64,000 bases of DNA from Pseudochryseolinea flava (GTDB taxonomy: Bacteria; Bacteroidota; Bacteroidia; Cytophagales; Cyclobacteriaceae), in NCBI RefSeq assembly GCF_003286915.1, contig NZ_QMFY01000014.1, positions 100,040 through 164,039 on the forward strand. The letters run 5' to 3'. Below are positions 26,906 through 36,231 of the stretch, piece by piece; within the stretch, counting starts at the first letter, position 1, and the number at the start of each line of letters is the position of its first letter. The position numbers and the translations under genes were made by a program. The notes beneath the pieces are model-generated. The model saw nothing but the letters and a program-made list of their open reading frames with translations, ran no database searches and had not been told where the DNA came from.

Positions 26906-28486
26906 TTAATACTTTGGATTTTGTTTCAAGTTTGGATTGATATCCAGATCGTACAATGGAATTGGCAACAACTCGTGTTTGCCGACGACGAAGTTTTCGA
27001 AGGCAGCGTCGCGGTCTGCGAGTTCCGGACCAAGATCACCCCAGCGGCTTAGGTCTTCCCAGCGATGGCCCTCGCCCGCAAGTTCAGTGATGCGTTCATG
27101 TTTCAGCTGCTCAAGGAATTCGTCATCTGAAAGATTAGGTTTTGCAGACGTGAGTGTTGCAAGACCTGCGCGTTGGCGTACCATGTCTACATACTTGTAG
27201 GCACTGGCCGTTTGAGATGTGCGGTTCAATGCTTCTGCGTATAGCAATAGCACATCGGCGTAGCGCAAGTAACGATAGTTGTTGCCAGAGTGGAATACTT
27301 CACCATTCATGGTTGCGTCGTTCAAGAATTTTCTCAGGTATACCGTGCGGTTTGTCGCAACACCAATCGGATCGTTTTCATCATCGGAATATTCGGTGTG
27401 AGAGGCCCATGTTTGGCCGTACACCATTGTAAATTCCGGACCGCGCACGTCCGTTGAATCATATAAGAATGAGGCTTCGATACGCGGATCTCTTTGGCCA
27501 TTTGTTTGATTTTCTTCGAGCATTTCGTGAATCACCCAACGCTTGGCCTGGCCATCGGTAAATCCAATAGGGCGTGGTGCGAAAAACGGTGGCAGTGATG
27601 ATCCATAGTTCAACTTATCGGGTGTGTTGGCGGGATTTCCGTCGCCAGCATCATTGTCGAATGCATCGTTTGGATTTACAGCATACTGCCATTCGAAAAC
27701 GGATTCTGAATTGTTTTCAGTGGCTTCCAAGAAGTTGTCACGGTAGTTCGGAACAAGTGTGTAGATACTCTTTCCTTCACCTTCCACCAACCATTCTAAC
27801 GCCGTTTTCGCAGCAGTATAGTTTCTCATTTGCATGTAAGTCTTGCCGAGCATCGCGTACGCAGCACCTTTTGTTACGCGACCACGGTTGTTGTCGTCGT
27901 AAGAAACAGGTAGCGCTCCCGTTGCTTCGTTGAAGTCGGTTGCAGCCTGTGCGTAAACTTCTTCTTGCGTAGACGTTGGCGGATAGTCGGTGGGCTTAGA
28001 TGCATTTAAGAAGATAGGCACATTTCCAAAGTGCTGCGCGAGCGTGTAATAAAACGTTCCACGAAGAAACTTGGCCTCTGCAAGCAAACGTTGCTTTAAC
28101 GTTTCATCCATGTCGATCGCCGGAACGCGATCCAGAACCTGGTTAGCACGGTTGATGCCGATGTAGCAATCTGCCCATAGGCCGGTGATCAATCCATCAT
28201 TGTAGTTCTGATAATTGAACAAGTCGAAATAGTTTCTTATCCACGGGGCAGGACTCGTACTGAATGCTTCGTCGGAACGTACAATGGTGATGAATTGCAT
28301 CCAACGACACATACTGGCGCGGTGTAGTGTACTGTACACTGCGTTTACGGATAGTTCGGCATCCGCAGCGGTCCTCCAGAACTGCTGTGTTGTAATCTGA
28401 TTTGGGTTCTCGATGTCAAGTTCGTTGTTGTTACAACTGGTGTTAATCAAGAACATCGTAACAATGGCGATATATATTTTACGCAT
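26906..28486 (-). CDS. RagB/SusD-family nutrient-binding lipoprotein
   Basis: 526-residue outer-membrane lipoprotein; ATG 28486 (MRKIYIAIVTMFLINTSC) gives a proper signal peptide with Cys 18, while the frame extends upstream into the susC end. The N-terminal helices with TPR-like packing and the C-terminal SusD part (LRYADVLLLYAEALNR near 425, ERITELAGEGHRWEDLSRWG near 480) are typical. It caps the SusC barrel and captures oligosaccharides. It lies 17 bp after susC. The fine specificity cannot be read from sequence. Confidence 0.95.
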   Translation of the reverse strand: MRKIYIAIVTMFLINTSCNNNELDIENPNQITTQQFWRTAADAELSVNAVYSTLHRASMCRWMQFITIVRSDEAFSTSPAPWIRNYFDLFNYQNYNDGLITGLWADCYIGINRANQVLDRVPAIDMDETLKQRLLAEAKFLRGTFYYTLAQHFGNVPIFLNASKPTDYPPTSTQEEVYAQAATDFNEATGALPVSYDDNNRGRVTKGAAYAMLGKTYMQMRNYTAAKTALEWLVEGEGKSIYTLVPNYRDNFLEATENNSESVFEWQYAVNPNDAFDNDAGDGNPANTPDKLNYGSSLPPFFAPRPIGFTDGQAKRWVIHEMLEENQTNGQRDPRIEASFLYDSTDVRGPEFTMVYGQTWASHTEYSDDENDPIGVATNRTVYLRKFLNDATMNGEVFHSGNNYRYLRYADVLLLYAEALNRTSQTASAYKYVDMVRQRAGLATLTSAKPNLSDDEFLEQLKHERITELAGEGHRWEDLSRWGDLGPELADRDAAFENFVVGKHELLPIPLYDLDINPNLKQNPKY

Positions 28487-28503
28487 GGTAATTGTAGTTG
28501 AGG

Positions 28504-31500
28504 TTAGAAATCTGCTTGAATACCAAGTGATACAACGCGACTCGCTGGCCAATTGCCGGTGTCAAATCCGCGCGCGATAATGCTGTTACCTTGTACATCT
28601 GGATCAAGTCCCTTGTATTTCGTGAATGTCAATAGGTTTTGCCCACTGATGAACACGCGTACATTACTGAAGTTTATCTTGCTGAGGATGCTCTTCGGCA
28701 CAGCATATCCTAATTCGATATTGCGTACGCGGAGATAGGAGCCACTTTCCAGCCAACGGTCTGACTGTGCTAAATTATTCGTAGATACCGTAGGATCACT
28801 TCCTTGGTTCACGGCTAGTCTTGGGTCGCTTCCGTTCGGATTTTGTTCTGACCAAGGATCGATGTCATTACGGAAGTTGGCAAGCTCGTATGAATCCAAC
28901 ACGCGGCGTACATCGTTGTAATTTTTATTGCCAAACACACCAACCAATTGAAGGTTTAAGCTGAATTGTTTGTATGAAACATTAAACTGTCCACCAACCT
29001 GAAGTTTAGGCCATGGTGATCCTGCATATTGTCTGTCGTCGTCATTGATTTGACCATCATCATCAGCATCAACATAACGAACATCTCCAGGTTTTGCGTT
29101 TGGCTGGATCATAATGCCTTCACTGTTGACATGCGCCTTGATTTCATCATCGCTTCTGAAAATACCGTCGGATTTGATCACGTACCACTGGCCGATAGAA
29201 TGACCAACTTGCGCGCGGATGAAATTGAAAGGTTCGATGTAGTCTACTCTATTTCCTGATGCATCTTTTCCTCTATTTCCAACTTCTAATACTTCGTTCT
29301 TGATCGTTGTGAAGTTTCCGGTAATGTCCCACTTGAAGTCTGAGCTAGATGGTTTGCTTCGATACGTAGCAGAGAATTCTATACCGCTGTTAGAAATCGA
29401 TGCTGCGTTAACGGCAGGGCTACCGCTTCCGCCGAGGTAGCTTGCAATCGGCAAGAATACCAATACATCTTCTGATACTGATTTATACCAGTCCATAGAA
29501 ATAGACAGGCGATCGTTGAATAGCGATGCGTCCACGCCGATATTCTTTTGTGTTCTCGTTTCCCAGTGGATATCTGAATTCGTAATCAAAGATTGGTAAG
29601 CGCCTTGCGCCGGAATTTGATTTGTGCCGAGTACCGCGCGTGGGAAGGTATTGACCAATGACACATAGTCCCATGAATTCAATACGTCACTGAAACCAAG
29701 CTTACCATAAGAAGCGCGAAGTTTCAGGTCAGAAATTTGTGAAACGTTGAAAAACTTCTCGTTGCTGATACGCCATGCAGCGGCAACAGAAGGGAAGTAT
29801 CCGGTACGGTAATTGGAACCAAAGCGTGAGTCCTGATCGATACGCCCCGTGAGCGTAAGCATGAAGCGTTCATCGTAGTTGTAGTTCACGCGGCCAAGGT
29901 ATCCGTGTGCTCTCCAAAACATTGGCGTACCACCTGATGCAGAAGGTTCGCCGGTTGCCGAATTGATCGTTGTGAAGATTTGACCATTGGCTTCTGCTAA
30001 ATCAAGTCTTCCACCACTGGTAGTTTGTCTTTTTTGCTCAGTGCGAACGAAGCCTACTACCGCGGCGATGTCGTGCTTGCCAAATACGCGATTGTAATTG
30101 AGTGTATGTTCCAAGAGGAAGTTTGTGAATACTTGGCGTGTTTCGTTTACGCTCGTGTGCGGCATTTGATTCGCGTAGCGCCAGATACCTTCATAACGAA
30201 CATCTTTGAAATAATCGAAGCTTGTTTCTGCACCGGCATTAAAACGGTAATTCAAACCTTCGATGATATTCAATTGTGCGTAAGCGTTTCCGACGAGCTT
30301 CGCATAGTTGTATTTTACTTTATTCAGTTCACTGTTGGCAATGTAGTTTGAAGAATAGGAGGGAACGTCAGATGTACCCATTCCCCAACTTCCTGGGTTG
30401 AACGGTATGCCTGCATACTGCGGCCCGCGTACGCCGATGATAGGAAGTGATGTAGCGCTTTCGTAGAACGCGTTCACACCGCCACCAGGGTGGTTGCCGC
30501 GGCTGTTGCTCAACATGATGTTCTCGCCGAAAGTAAAACGACCCTTCTTCGTTTCAGAGTTTACGCGAAGCGATGCGCGATCAAAATCGTTTGCGATCAG
30601 CACACCTTTGTTTTTATAGTAACCTAGCGATACAAACATGCTACCGTTTTTGGAGCCTTGTGAAATACCGAAGTTGTAGTCGTGAACTTGGCCAGTTCTA
30701 AAAATCTCATCTTGCCAATCGGTATTAATCGTATTGTTAGCAATTTGGTCGGCGATACCAGTAGGTAACACAACCGCTGAATTTTGATACTGTTGACTTA
30801 CGGTCTCGAGATATTTTGGCGCGTCCATAACATCCCATGTCTTCGGTAACTGTTGGATGCTGGAACGTGCAGAGAAACTAATTTTCGCTGGACCATCTTC
30901 ACCTTTTTTCGTCGTGATGATAACCACGCCGTTACCTGCACGCGAGCCATAGATCGCAGCGGCAGATGCATCTTTTAATACTTGAATGGTAGCGATATCC
31001 GCAGGGTTGATCGTGACGTTGGCATCGGCCATCATTCCATCAATAACATATAGCGGAGCCGTACTTCCAAAGTTTGATACACCTCTAATTTCAATTGCTG
31101 CACCAGAGCCTGGCGCACCACCGTTACGAACCGATACACCCGGGATTAAACCTTGCAAAGATTCGGCTACAGACTGTGAGGTAATCTTGCGCGCATCCGA
31201 CATCTCAACAACACCTGTGGCGCCAGTGAGATCTTTTTTCTTCACGGTTTGATATCCGATTACAACGACTTCATTAAGCGTTGCAATGTCGGTGATAAGC
31301 GATACATCGATTTGTGTGCGATTGTTGACAGCAACTTCTTGAGATGCGTATCCAATGAAGGATATCACGAGCGTTTCGTTTCCTGTTGGAAGTGAAATCG
31401 AGTACCGGCCATCGGAGTCGGTAGTAGTACCATTCGTTGTTCCTTTAACAACAACGCTGGCGCCAACAACAACTTCGTTTTGGTCGTCGGTCACCGTTCC

Positions 31501-31608
31501 GGTCACAACCAAGTTAGACTGTTGTGCAAACAGCTGGACGCTGATGAGCAGCGCCATTACCAGCGGAAGACAACATTGGATCATACTTCGTTTGTAAATA
31601 ATCATCAT
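28504..31608 (-). CDS. SusC/RagA-family TonB-linked outer-membrane transporter
   Basis: 1034-residue TonB-dependent porin. After a signal peptide ending LFAQQ come a carboxypeptidase-regulatory-like domain (about 33-115, VTGTVTDDQNEVVVGASVVVKG), the plug with the SusC motif LQGLIPGVSVRNGG and YGSRAGNGVVIITTKKG (about 130-240), and the barrel ending in aromatic-rich strands (LGIQADF). It imports oligosaccharides bound by the SusD partner. It is first in the operon, with a 488-bp upstream region holding a phased direct repeat. The two-component pair beyond that region is the likely regulator. Confidence 0.95.
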   Translation of the reverse strand: MMIIYKRSMIQCCLPLVMALLISVQLFAQQSNLVVTGTVTDDQNEVVVGASVVVKGTTNGTTTDSDGRYSISLPTGNETLVISFIGYASQEVAVNNRTQIDVSLITDIATLNEVVVIGYQTVKKKDLTGATGVVEMSDARKITSQSVAESLQGLIPGVSVRNGGAPGSGAAIEIRGVSNFGSTAPLYVIDGMMADANVTINPADIATIQVLKDASAAAIYGSRAGNGVVIITTKKGEDGPAKISFSARSSIQQLPKTWDVMDAPKYLETVSQQYQNSAVVLPTGIADQIANNTINTDWQDEIFRTGQVHDYNFGISQGSKNGSMFVSLGYYKNKGVLIANDFDRASLRVNSETKKGRFTFGENIMLSNSRGNHPGGGVNAFYESATSLPIIGVRGPQYAGIPFNPGSWGMGTSDVPSYSSNYIANSELNKVKYNYAKLVGNAYAQLNIIEGLNYRFNAGAETSFDYFKDVRYEGIWRYANQMPHTSVNETRQVFTNFLLEHTLNYNRVFGKHDIAAVVGFVRTEQKRQTTSGGRLDLAEANGQIFTTINSATGEPSASGGTPMFWRAHGYLGRVNYNYDERFMLTLTGRIDQDSRFGSNYRTGYFPSVAAAWRISNEKFFNVSQISDLKLRASYGKLGFSDVLNSWDYVSLVNTFPRAVLGTNQIPAQGAYQSLITNSDIHWETRTQKNIGVDASLFNDRLSISMDWYKSVSEDVLVFLPIASYLGGSGSPAVNAASISNSGIEFSATYRSKPSSSDFKWDITGNFTTIKNEVLEVGNRGKDASGNRVDYIEPFNFIRAQVGHSIGQWYVIKSDGIFRSDDEIKAHVNSEGIMIQPNAKPGDVRYVDADDDGQINDDDRQYAGSPWPKLQVGGQFNVSYKQFSLNLQLVGVFGNKNYNDVRRVLDSYELANFRNDIDPWSEQNPNGSDPRLAVNQGSDPTVSTNNLAQSDRWLESGSYLRVRNIELGYAVPKSILSKINFSNVRVFISGQNLLTFTKYKGLDPDVQGNSIIARGFDTGNWPASRVVSLGIQADF

Positions 31609-32096
31609 GTGGTTTGGGTTAGATAAGTCTGATTTTGAGAGTATTATTAAGCATGAGAGGAGATACGCGATGTCGGGTATGCCTCGGGTATTGTTTAGTT
31701 TAAGTTTTCCTATTGCTGAAAGATCCGCGCATAGGCATGGCGTTGGCCTCTCAGGATTTTTACCAAGAGCTTAAATGGATTGGTGTGAGCAATGACTTGC
31801 TACGTCTGATGTCGACGAGCGAGTCAACTCCGAAAACGTTTGTGAAGGTCAGTTTTTCCGATCGAATCGAACGATCTGTTTTGTCTCAATATTCTATCAA
31901 TTTGTCTCAAAACGCTGAAATCAGGGCGTTACAACGGTTGTGGTGGTCAAAATCGCTTCGACGACAATCGCGATTGCCTTCTAAGGTCGCCAACTTGAGA
32001 CTTGTTGTTCAACGGGGCCGCTCTTTCCACTTTACTAAGAAGAATGGTGTGTCTTATGTCAATATGAGAATAGGAATGCGAGGACAGGAGCGAAGA
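31609..32096. other. 488-bp regulatory gap between susC and the response regulator
   Basis: Both flanking genes are on the minus strand. The gap holds the 21-bp-phased TTTGTCTCAA repeat (31880-31910) and a single inverted TTGAGAC at 31995-32001. A plus-strand open frame crosses it but has no recognisable domain and runs into the response-regulator gene, so it is not called. No clear -7 box was found. Confidence 0.6.
31880..31910. promoter_or_regulatory. Direct repeat TTTGTCTCAA, candidate operator for susC
   Basis: TTTGTCTCAA is repeated perfectly at 31880-31889 and 31901-31910, 21 bp apart, 272 to 302 bp upstream of the susC start. The adjacent response regulator has an AraC-type DNA-binding domain, a class that recognises direct repeats on one face of the helix. 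A related inverted TTGAGAC at 31995-32001 may be an accessory half-site. Confidence 0.55.
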
Positions 32097-32852
32097 TCAC
32101 CGCTGCTTGAGGTATTCGGATGGACTCATGCCGAACTGTTTTTGGAAATTTCGATTAAAATGAAGCGATGAAGCATAGCCCACCATTTCAGCGATCTCGT
32201 TGATCCGGTGACTACCTTCCGCCAACAAGTCGGCTGCTTTTTTAAGTCTCGCGATGTTAACCAGTTCGTTCGGTGTGAGATCTGAAATATCTTTAATTTT
32301 TCGATACAACGTTGGTCGACTCATGTTCATGTGTTGTGCTAAATGCTCCACGTCCAAATCGATCTCACTCATGTGTGTACTGATCACTGACTGAAGATCG
32401 TCAAGAAATTTTTCGTCGGCCTTAGAATATGCCAGCGATTTCATCATCGCCATGGGGGATTGAGCAAAGTATGTCTTGATCTTATTTTTGTTCGTCAATA
32501 AATTTGCGATTTGAACACGAAGATGTTTCGGTGAAAACGGCTTGTCGATATAAGCGTCTGCGCCGAGTTCCAGTCCCTCAATCTTTGACTGCAATGTATT
32601 TTTGGCAGTCAATAGAATAACAGCAACATGGCTATTCTTGAAGTCAGACTTTATTCGCTTACACAATTCGAAGCCGTCCATCACCGGCATCATCACATCA
32701 CTGATTACAAGTTGAACACTCTCTTTGTCCATGATGTCGAGAGCTTCTTGTCCATTTCGCGCAATGAGTACGGTGTATTCATCAGCCAAGTCGTTCTGAA
32801 TGAATTCAAGAATCTGGTCGTGATCGTCCACCAATAAAACTGTAGTCTTCAT
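32097..32852 (-). CDS. Response regulator with AraC-type output domain
   Basis: 251-residue cytosolic regulator. The receiver domain (1-120) has the acidic pocket VDDHD near 8-12, phospho-acceptor D52 in ISDVMMPVMDG, and K104 in YIDKPFSPKHL. The AraC double helix-turn-helix is at about 150-250 (MSRPTLYRKIKDISDLTPNELV, HFNRNFQKQFGMSPSEYL). It starts 2 bp after the sensor kinase stop, so the pair is one operon. In Bacteroides these parts are usually fused in one hybrid protein; here they are separate. Likely activates the susC operon through the repeat at 31880. Confidence 0.92.
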   Translation of the reverse strand: MKTTVLLVDDHDQILEFIQNDLADEYTVLIARNGQEALDIMDKESVQLVISDVMMPVMDGFELCKRIKSDFKNSHVAVILLTAKNTLQSKIEGLELGADAYIDKPFSPKHLRVQIANLLTNKNKIKTYFAQSPMAMMKSLAYSKADEKFLDDLQSVISTHMSEIDLDVEHLAQHMNMSRPTLYRKIKDISDLTPNELVNIARLKKAADLLAEGSHRINEIAEMVGYASSLHFNRNFQKQFGMSPSEYLKQR

Positions 32853-32854
32853 CG

Positions 32855-35800
32855 TTACGCTGGATTGTTATTATTCGTTGAGTAAGCGCTTTCACTTACG
32901 GTGTCAGCTGCTTGGGTAAAAGGAAGCTGTACCACGAAAGTATTGAAGTTATCATGTTCCTTGTCCAAGTAAAGTTTTCCCTGGTGCAATAACACGAGTG
33001 CTTTTGATAGTGCAAGGCCAATGCCATTACCCGGATTAGCTTGCGTTTCCTTCAGTCGAACAAACGGTTCAAATATTTTCTCCCGCATCGCTGTCGGAAT
33101 AACGTGGCCGTCATTACGAAAAATAATCATGAAATGCGTCTTGTCAACTTGTAGTTCGACGATAGCTTGTCGCTTCCCATACACCAGCGCGTTATAGTAA
33201 AGATTGTTCAATATTTTGTGCATTGAATCAATGTCGACGTCTGCGTGCACCGTTGCGTCCGGAAGAAGCAGGGAGAGGTCGATCTTTTTTTGTTCTGCGA
33301 GGGTTTTAAAGCTCAGGTGTCTTTCCGATAGAAGTTTATTGATGTCGGTTGTTACACAAGTCAAGCGGATGGAATAATTTTCGATACGTTTGAAATCTAA
33401 CAATTGCTCGGTGAGTTCAATCAGTCGGTCCGTGTTGCTCTCCATAATTTTCAAATTGTTCCCGAATACATGGCTGTCACCGGCTTTTTCAACAATCTTT
33501 TCAAGTGGCGCTTTGATGAGCGTTAGTGGTGTACGAATTTCATGCGCCACGTTAACAAAGAAATCAAATTTTGACTGATATATCTCTTTTTCTTTTTCAT
33601 GCTCGATCAATTCTATTTTTCGCTTGTTACGTTCTGTCATCAGTGCATGATAGCTTTGGAAGATTAAGTACGTTACCAGTACGGCGAGAAAAAAATAAAT
33701 GATGTACGCGGTCGTGCTCAGCCAGAAGGGAGGCAGTATGGTGATGCCGAGTTGTGTTTCTTGATTGCTCCATACACCGCTGCTATTGGATGCTTTTACT
33801 TTGAAGGTATAGTGGCCGGCGGAAAGGTTAGTGAAGTAAACCTTTCTGTTTTCTTTTAGAGATGTCCAATCCGCATCCACACCTTCCATTTTATACTTAT
33901 ACTTCACCATTCTCGGTGCCGAGAAGTTCAGTGCTGCAAAATCGATACTGAAAGAAGCTTGGTTATGCGCGAGGGAAATCTGCTTCGTGAAAAGAATCGA
34001 TTGATGTAGCGGTGAGTCCTCGGTGTTAACTTTTAATTCTTCAGTGTTTACTTGAAAGGACGTAATGAATAGCGGTGGAGAAAAAGTGTCGGGAATAAAA
34101 TCATTTGGATTGAAACTGATCAACCCTTTAGCACTTCCGAAATACATCTTGCCCGATGCATCTTTGTAACCAGAATTGTAATTGAATTGGTCGCTTAATA
34201 ATCCGTTCGCCGTTGTGTAGACAATTTGTTTGTGTGTGTCCATGCTGAACCGGACAAGTCCTTTGGAAGTGGTTATCCATAAGTTCTTTTTGTCGTCTTC
34301 AAGTATTTTGTAGACAGTTTTTCCTGGGAGTTCTTCAATTGCTGGATAATTTTCGAAGCTGTTATTAGCAGGATTGAGCATGCATAATCCACCGCCTTCG
34401 CTACCGATCCAAAGTCGACGGTTGCTGTCTTCAAACAGTGTTGTAATCGAATTATGACAGATGCTGTTGTTATTGGACTGCTTTACGAAATGCCCGACTT
34501 TCTTTCGCGTTGGCTCATAGGAGAAGAGACCGTTGCCTAGTGTTCCGATCCAAACCACGCCGTTCGAATCTTCGAGAAGTGCGTGAATTAAATGTGTTGT
34601 AGGAATGCCATGGATCAGATCGAAGCTATTGTTGGCAGGGTTATGACGATACACGCCGCGCCGTGTGCCGATGTAAGTCTCTCCGCGTTTTGTGCCGAGA
34701 ATGGTTACGATGAAGTTGCTGCGAAGTGTTGCCGAGTTTTGCTCGTCGGGGAAATGTTTGATAACCCGTCCTGTGGCGATATCCATGATGTGCAGACCAT
34801 GTTCGAATGTACCTATCCACAAGGTGTTGTCTTTTGCCAGTAGGCCGTGAATGTTGTGATACGAGATATCTGTGCTGGCACCGGATGGTTTATAATGTGT
34901 GAACTGATTGGTTTGCCTATTGAATTTGGTTAGCCCTGCATCTTCGGTGCCAATCCATAAGTTACCAAATTTGTCTTCACAAATTTCCCGTACAACATTT
35001 CCACTGAGCGATGCAGCCGTGTTGTCGGAAAAGAATCGATCGAATGTCACACCCTGTTTCGGAAAGTAGTTGACGCCTCCAAAATATGTTCCGGCCCACA
35101 CACCACCTTCTTTATCCTGGCACAGGGTGTACACCGCATTGTCGGAAATTGAATAAGGATTGTTGTATTGTTTTCGATAATTGCTGAATGCTTTCGTCAA
35201 CTTGTCATAGATAAAAATACCCGTTTCCGTAGCCATCCAAATTTCGTTGTCGGAGCGTTGCACAAAGTTGCGCGCGAAAATAGCAGTACCCTCGGCGTTG
35301 TTAACCAATAGATCGCGCGAAGAGAAATCTGTAACGTTAAACTCTTTTACACCATGTGTCGAAGTACCGACGAGTATGGTGTGATGGGGCGTTGCATATA
35401 TTTTCTCGATCCATTTGATGGTAGCGTTTGGCTTGTCACTGAATACATCGTGCGCTGTGAATTTGTCTGTGTTGGGATGATATTGCTGAAGTAGCCCCGT
35501 GGAGGTTGAAATCCATAAATTCTCACGCGTGTCAATGCATATCGAGGTTGCCGCGAAAAAATCTTCAGGTGGATACGTACGGTATTGTTTGGATAATTTT
35601 GGGAACTTGATCAGCGTTTGTCCAGCGATTATCCAAAGATTTCCTTCGTTATCTTTTTTGATATCATGAACCTCATCACAAGACAGGAGTAGTTTAAAGG
35701 TCTCGCGCCATGCATCATATTGATATACGCCAATGCGTGTGCCGACGTAAAGAATATTGTTGTTGTCGATGTAAAGGCTTCTAATAAAATTATCACCAAG

Positions 35801-36067
35801 ACTTAATGTATCGTTCGGGTCGTGGCGGAAGACTTTGAATGAGTATCCGTCAAACCTATTCAGACCGTCTGTAGTGCCCAACCATAAAAATCCTTGCTGG
35901 TCTTGTGCACTGCAAAAAACGGTGTTGTTGGAAAGTCCTTCTTCTACTTGAAAGTTTCGTAAATAGTTTTGAGCGACTGAACTTGCCAACGAGAGCACGG
36001 AGAAGCAAACGACGGCGATCCATCGTGTCCAAACGGGTAGTATTGAAACTTGCAAATTTTTAGTCAT
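32855..36067 (-). CDS. Propeller-type sensor histidine kinase (split hybrid two-component system)
   Basis: 1070-residue inner-membrane kinase. ATG 36067 gives a signal peptide ending SSVAQ; an in-frame ATG 36 codons upstream is less likely and lies beyond a -7-like box. Two beta-propellers made of Reg_prop repeats (many LWIGT and GLxxF units, about 35-680) and a Y_Y_Y domain (about 700-765) form the periplasmic sensor; a membrane helix follows near 770-795. The kinase core has H842 in NVAHEIRTPL, the N-box LNNLYYNALVYGK, and the G2 box GNGIGLALSKALVLL. There is no receiver at the C-terminus; that function is in the next gene. It probably senses an oligosaccharide from the polysaccharide served by this locus. 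Confidence 0.92.
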   Translation of the reverse strand: MTKNLQVSILPVWTRWIAVVCFSVLSLASSVAQNYLRNFQVEEGLSNNTVFCSAQDQQGFLWLGTTDGLNRFDGYSFKVFRHDPNDTLSLGDNFIRSLYIDNNNILYVGTRIGVYQYDAWRETFKLLLSCDEVHDIKKDNEGNLWIIAGQTLIKFPKLSKQYRTYPPEDFFAATSICIDTRENLWISTSTGLLQQYHPNTDKFTAHDVFSDKPNATIKWIEKIYATPHHTILVGTSTHGVKEFNVTDFSSRDLLVNNAEGTAIFARNFVQRSDNEIWMATETGIFIYDKLTKAFSNYRKQYNNPYSISDNAVYTLCQDKEGGVWAGTYFGGVNYFPKQGVTFDRFFSDNTAASLSGNVVREICEDKFGNLWIGTEDAGLTKFNRQTNQFTHYKPSGASTDISYHNIHGLLAKDNTLWIGTFEHGLHIMDIATGRVIKHFPDEQNSATLRSNFIVTILGTKRGETYIGTRRGVYRHNPANNSFDLIHGIPTTHLIHALLEDSNGVVWIGTLGNGLFSYEPTRKKVGHFVKQSNNNSICHNSITTLFEDSNRRLWIGSEGGGLCMLNPANNSFENYPAIEELPGKTVYKILEDDKKNLWITTSKGLVRFSMDTHKQIVYTTANGLLSDQFNYNSGYKDASGKMYFGSAKGLISFNPNDFIPDTFSPPLFITSFQVNTEELKVNTEDSPLHQSILFTKQISLAHNQASFSIDFAALNFSAPRMVKYKYKMEGVDADWTSLKENRKVYFTNLSAGHYTFKVKASNSSGVWSNQETQLGITILPPFWLSTTAYIIYFFLAVLVTYLIFQSYHALMTERNKRKIELIEHEKEKEIYQSKFDFFVNVAHEIRTPLTLIKAPLEKIVEKAGDSHVFGNNLKIMESNTDRLIELTEQLLDFKRIENYSIRLTCVTTDINKLLSERHLSFKTLAEQKKIDLSLLLPDATVHADVDIDSMHKILNNLYYNALVYGKRQAIVELQVDKTHFMIIFRNDGHVIPTAMREKIFEPFVRLKETQANPGNGIGLALSKALVLLHQGKLYLDKEHDNFNTFVVQLPFTQAADTVSESAYSTNNNNPA

Positions 36068-36133
36068 TACTTCGTTGTCAGCGCATTGGTGCACGTACGA
36101 ATCAAGTTTCGTTGTGCTTGTATTCAATGGCTG

Positions 36134-36141
36134 TAAAGATA
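36134..36141 (-). promoter_or_regulatory. -7-like box TATCTTTA before the sensor kinase
   Basis: The minus strand reads TATCTTTA, one mismatch from TAnnTTTG, 66 bp before the chosen kinase start at 36067. It would place transcription start between the two possible ATG codons and supports the shorter protein. Confidence 0.35.
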
Positions 36142-36177
36142 CGCTTACGTTTGTATTCTGTGTTATACGCCACAAGA

Positions 36178-36213
36178 CAAAAAAGCGCTAGCACGATTGG
36201 TGCGAGCGCTTTT
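36178..36213 (-). terminator. Intrinsic terminator after the SPFH gene
   Basis: AAAAGCGCTAGCAC and GTGCGAGCGCTTTT form a 14-bp stem with one mismatch and a 5-nt loop; on the minus strand it is followed by a T-run. It ends the SPFH gene (stop at 36232) and insulates the kinase promoter. Confidence 0.88.
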
Positions 36214-36231
36214 GGTTACTTGCGCAGTCTA

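Noticed and set aside
31713..32171. Plus-strand open frame of 152 codons between susC and the response regulator
   Set aside because: No recognisable domain, basic low-complexity composition, overlaps the operator repeat and the 3' end of the response-regulator gene.
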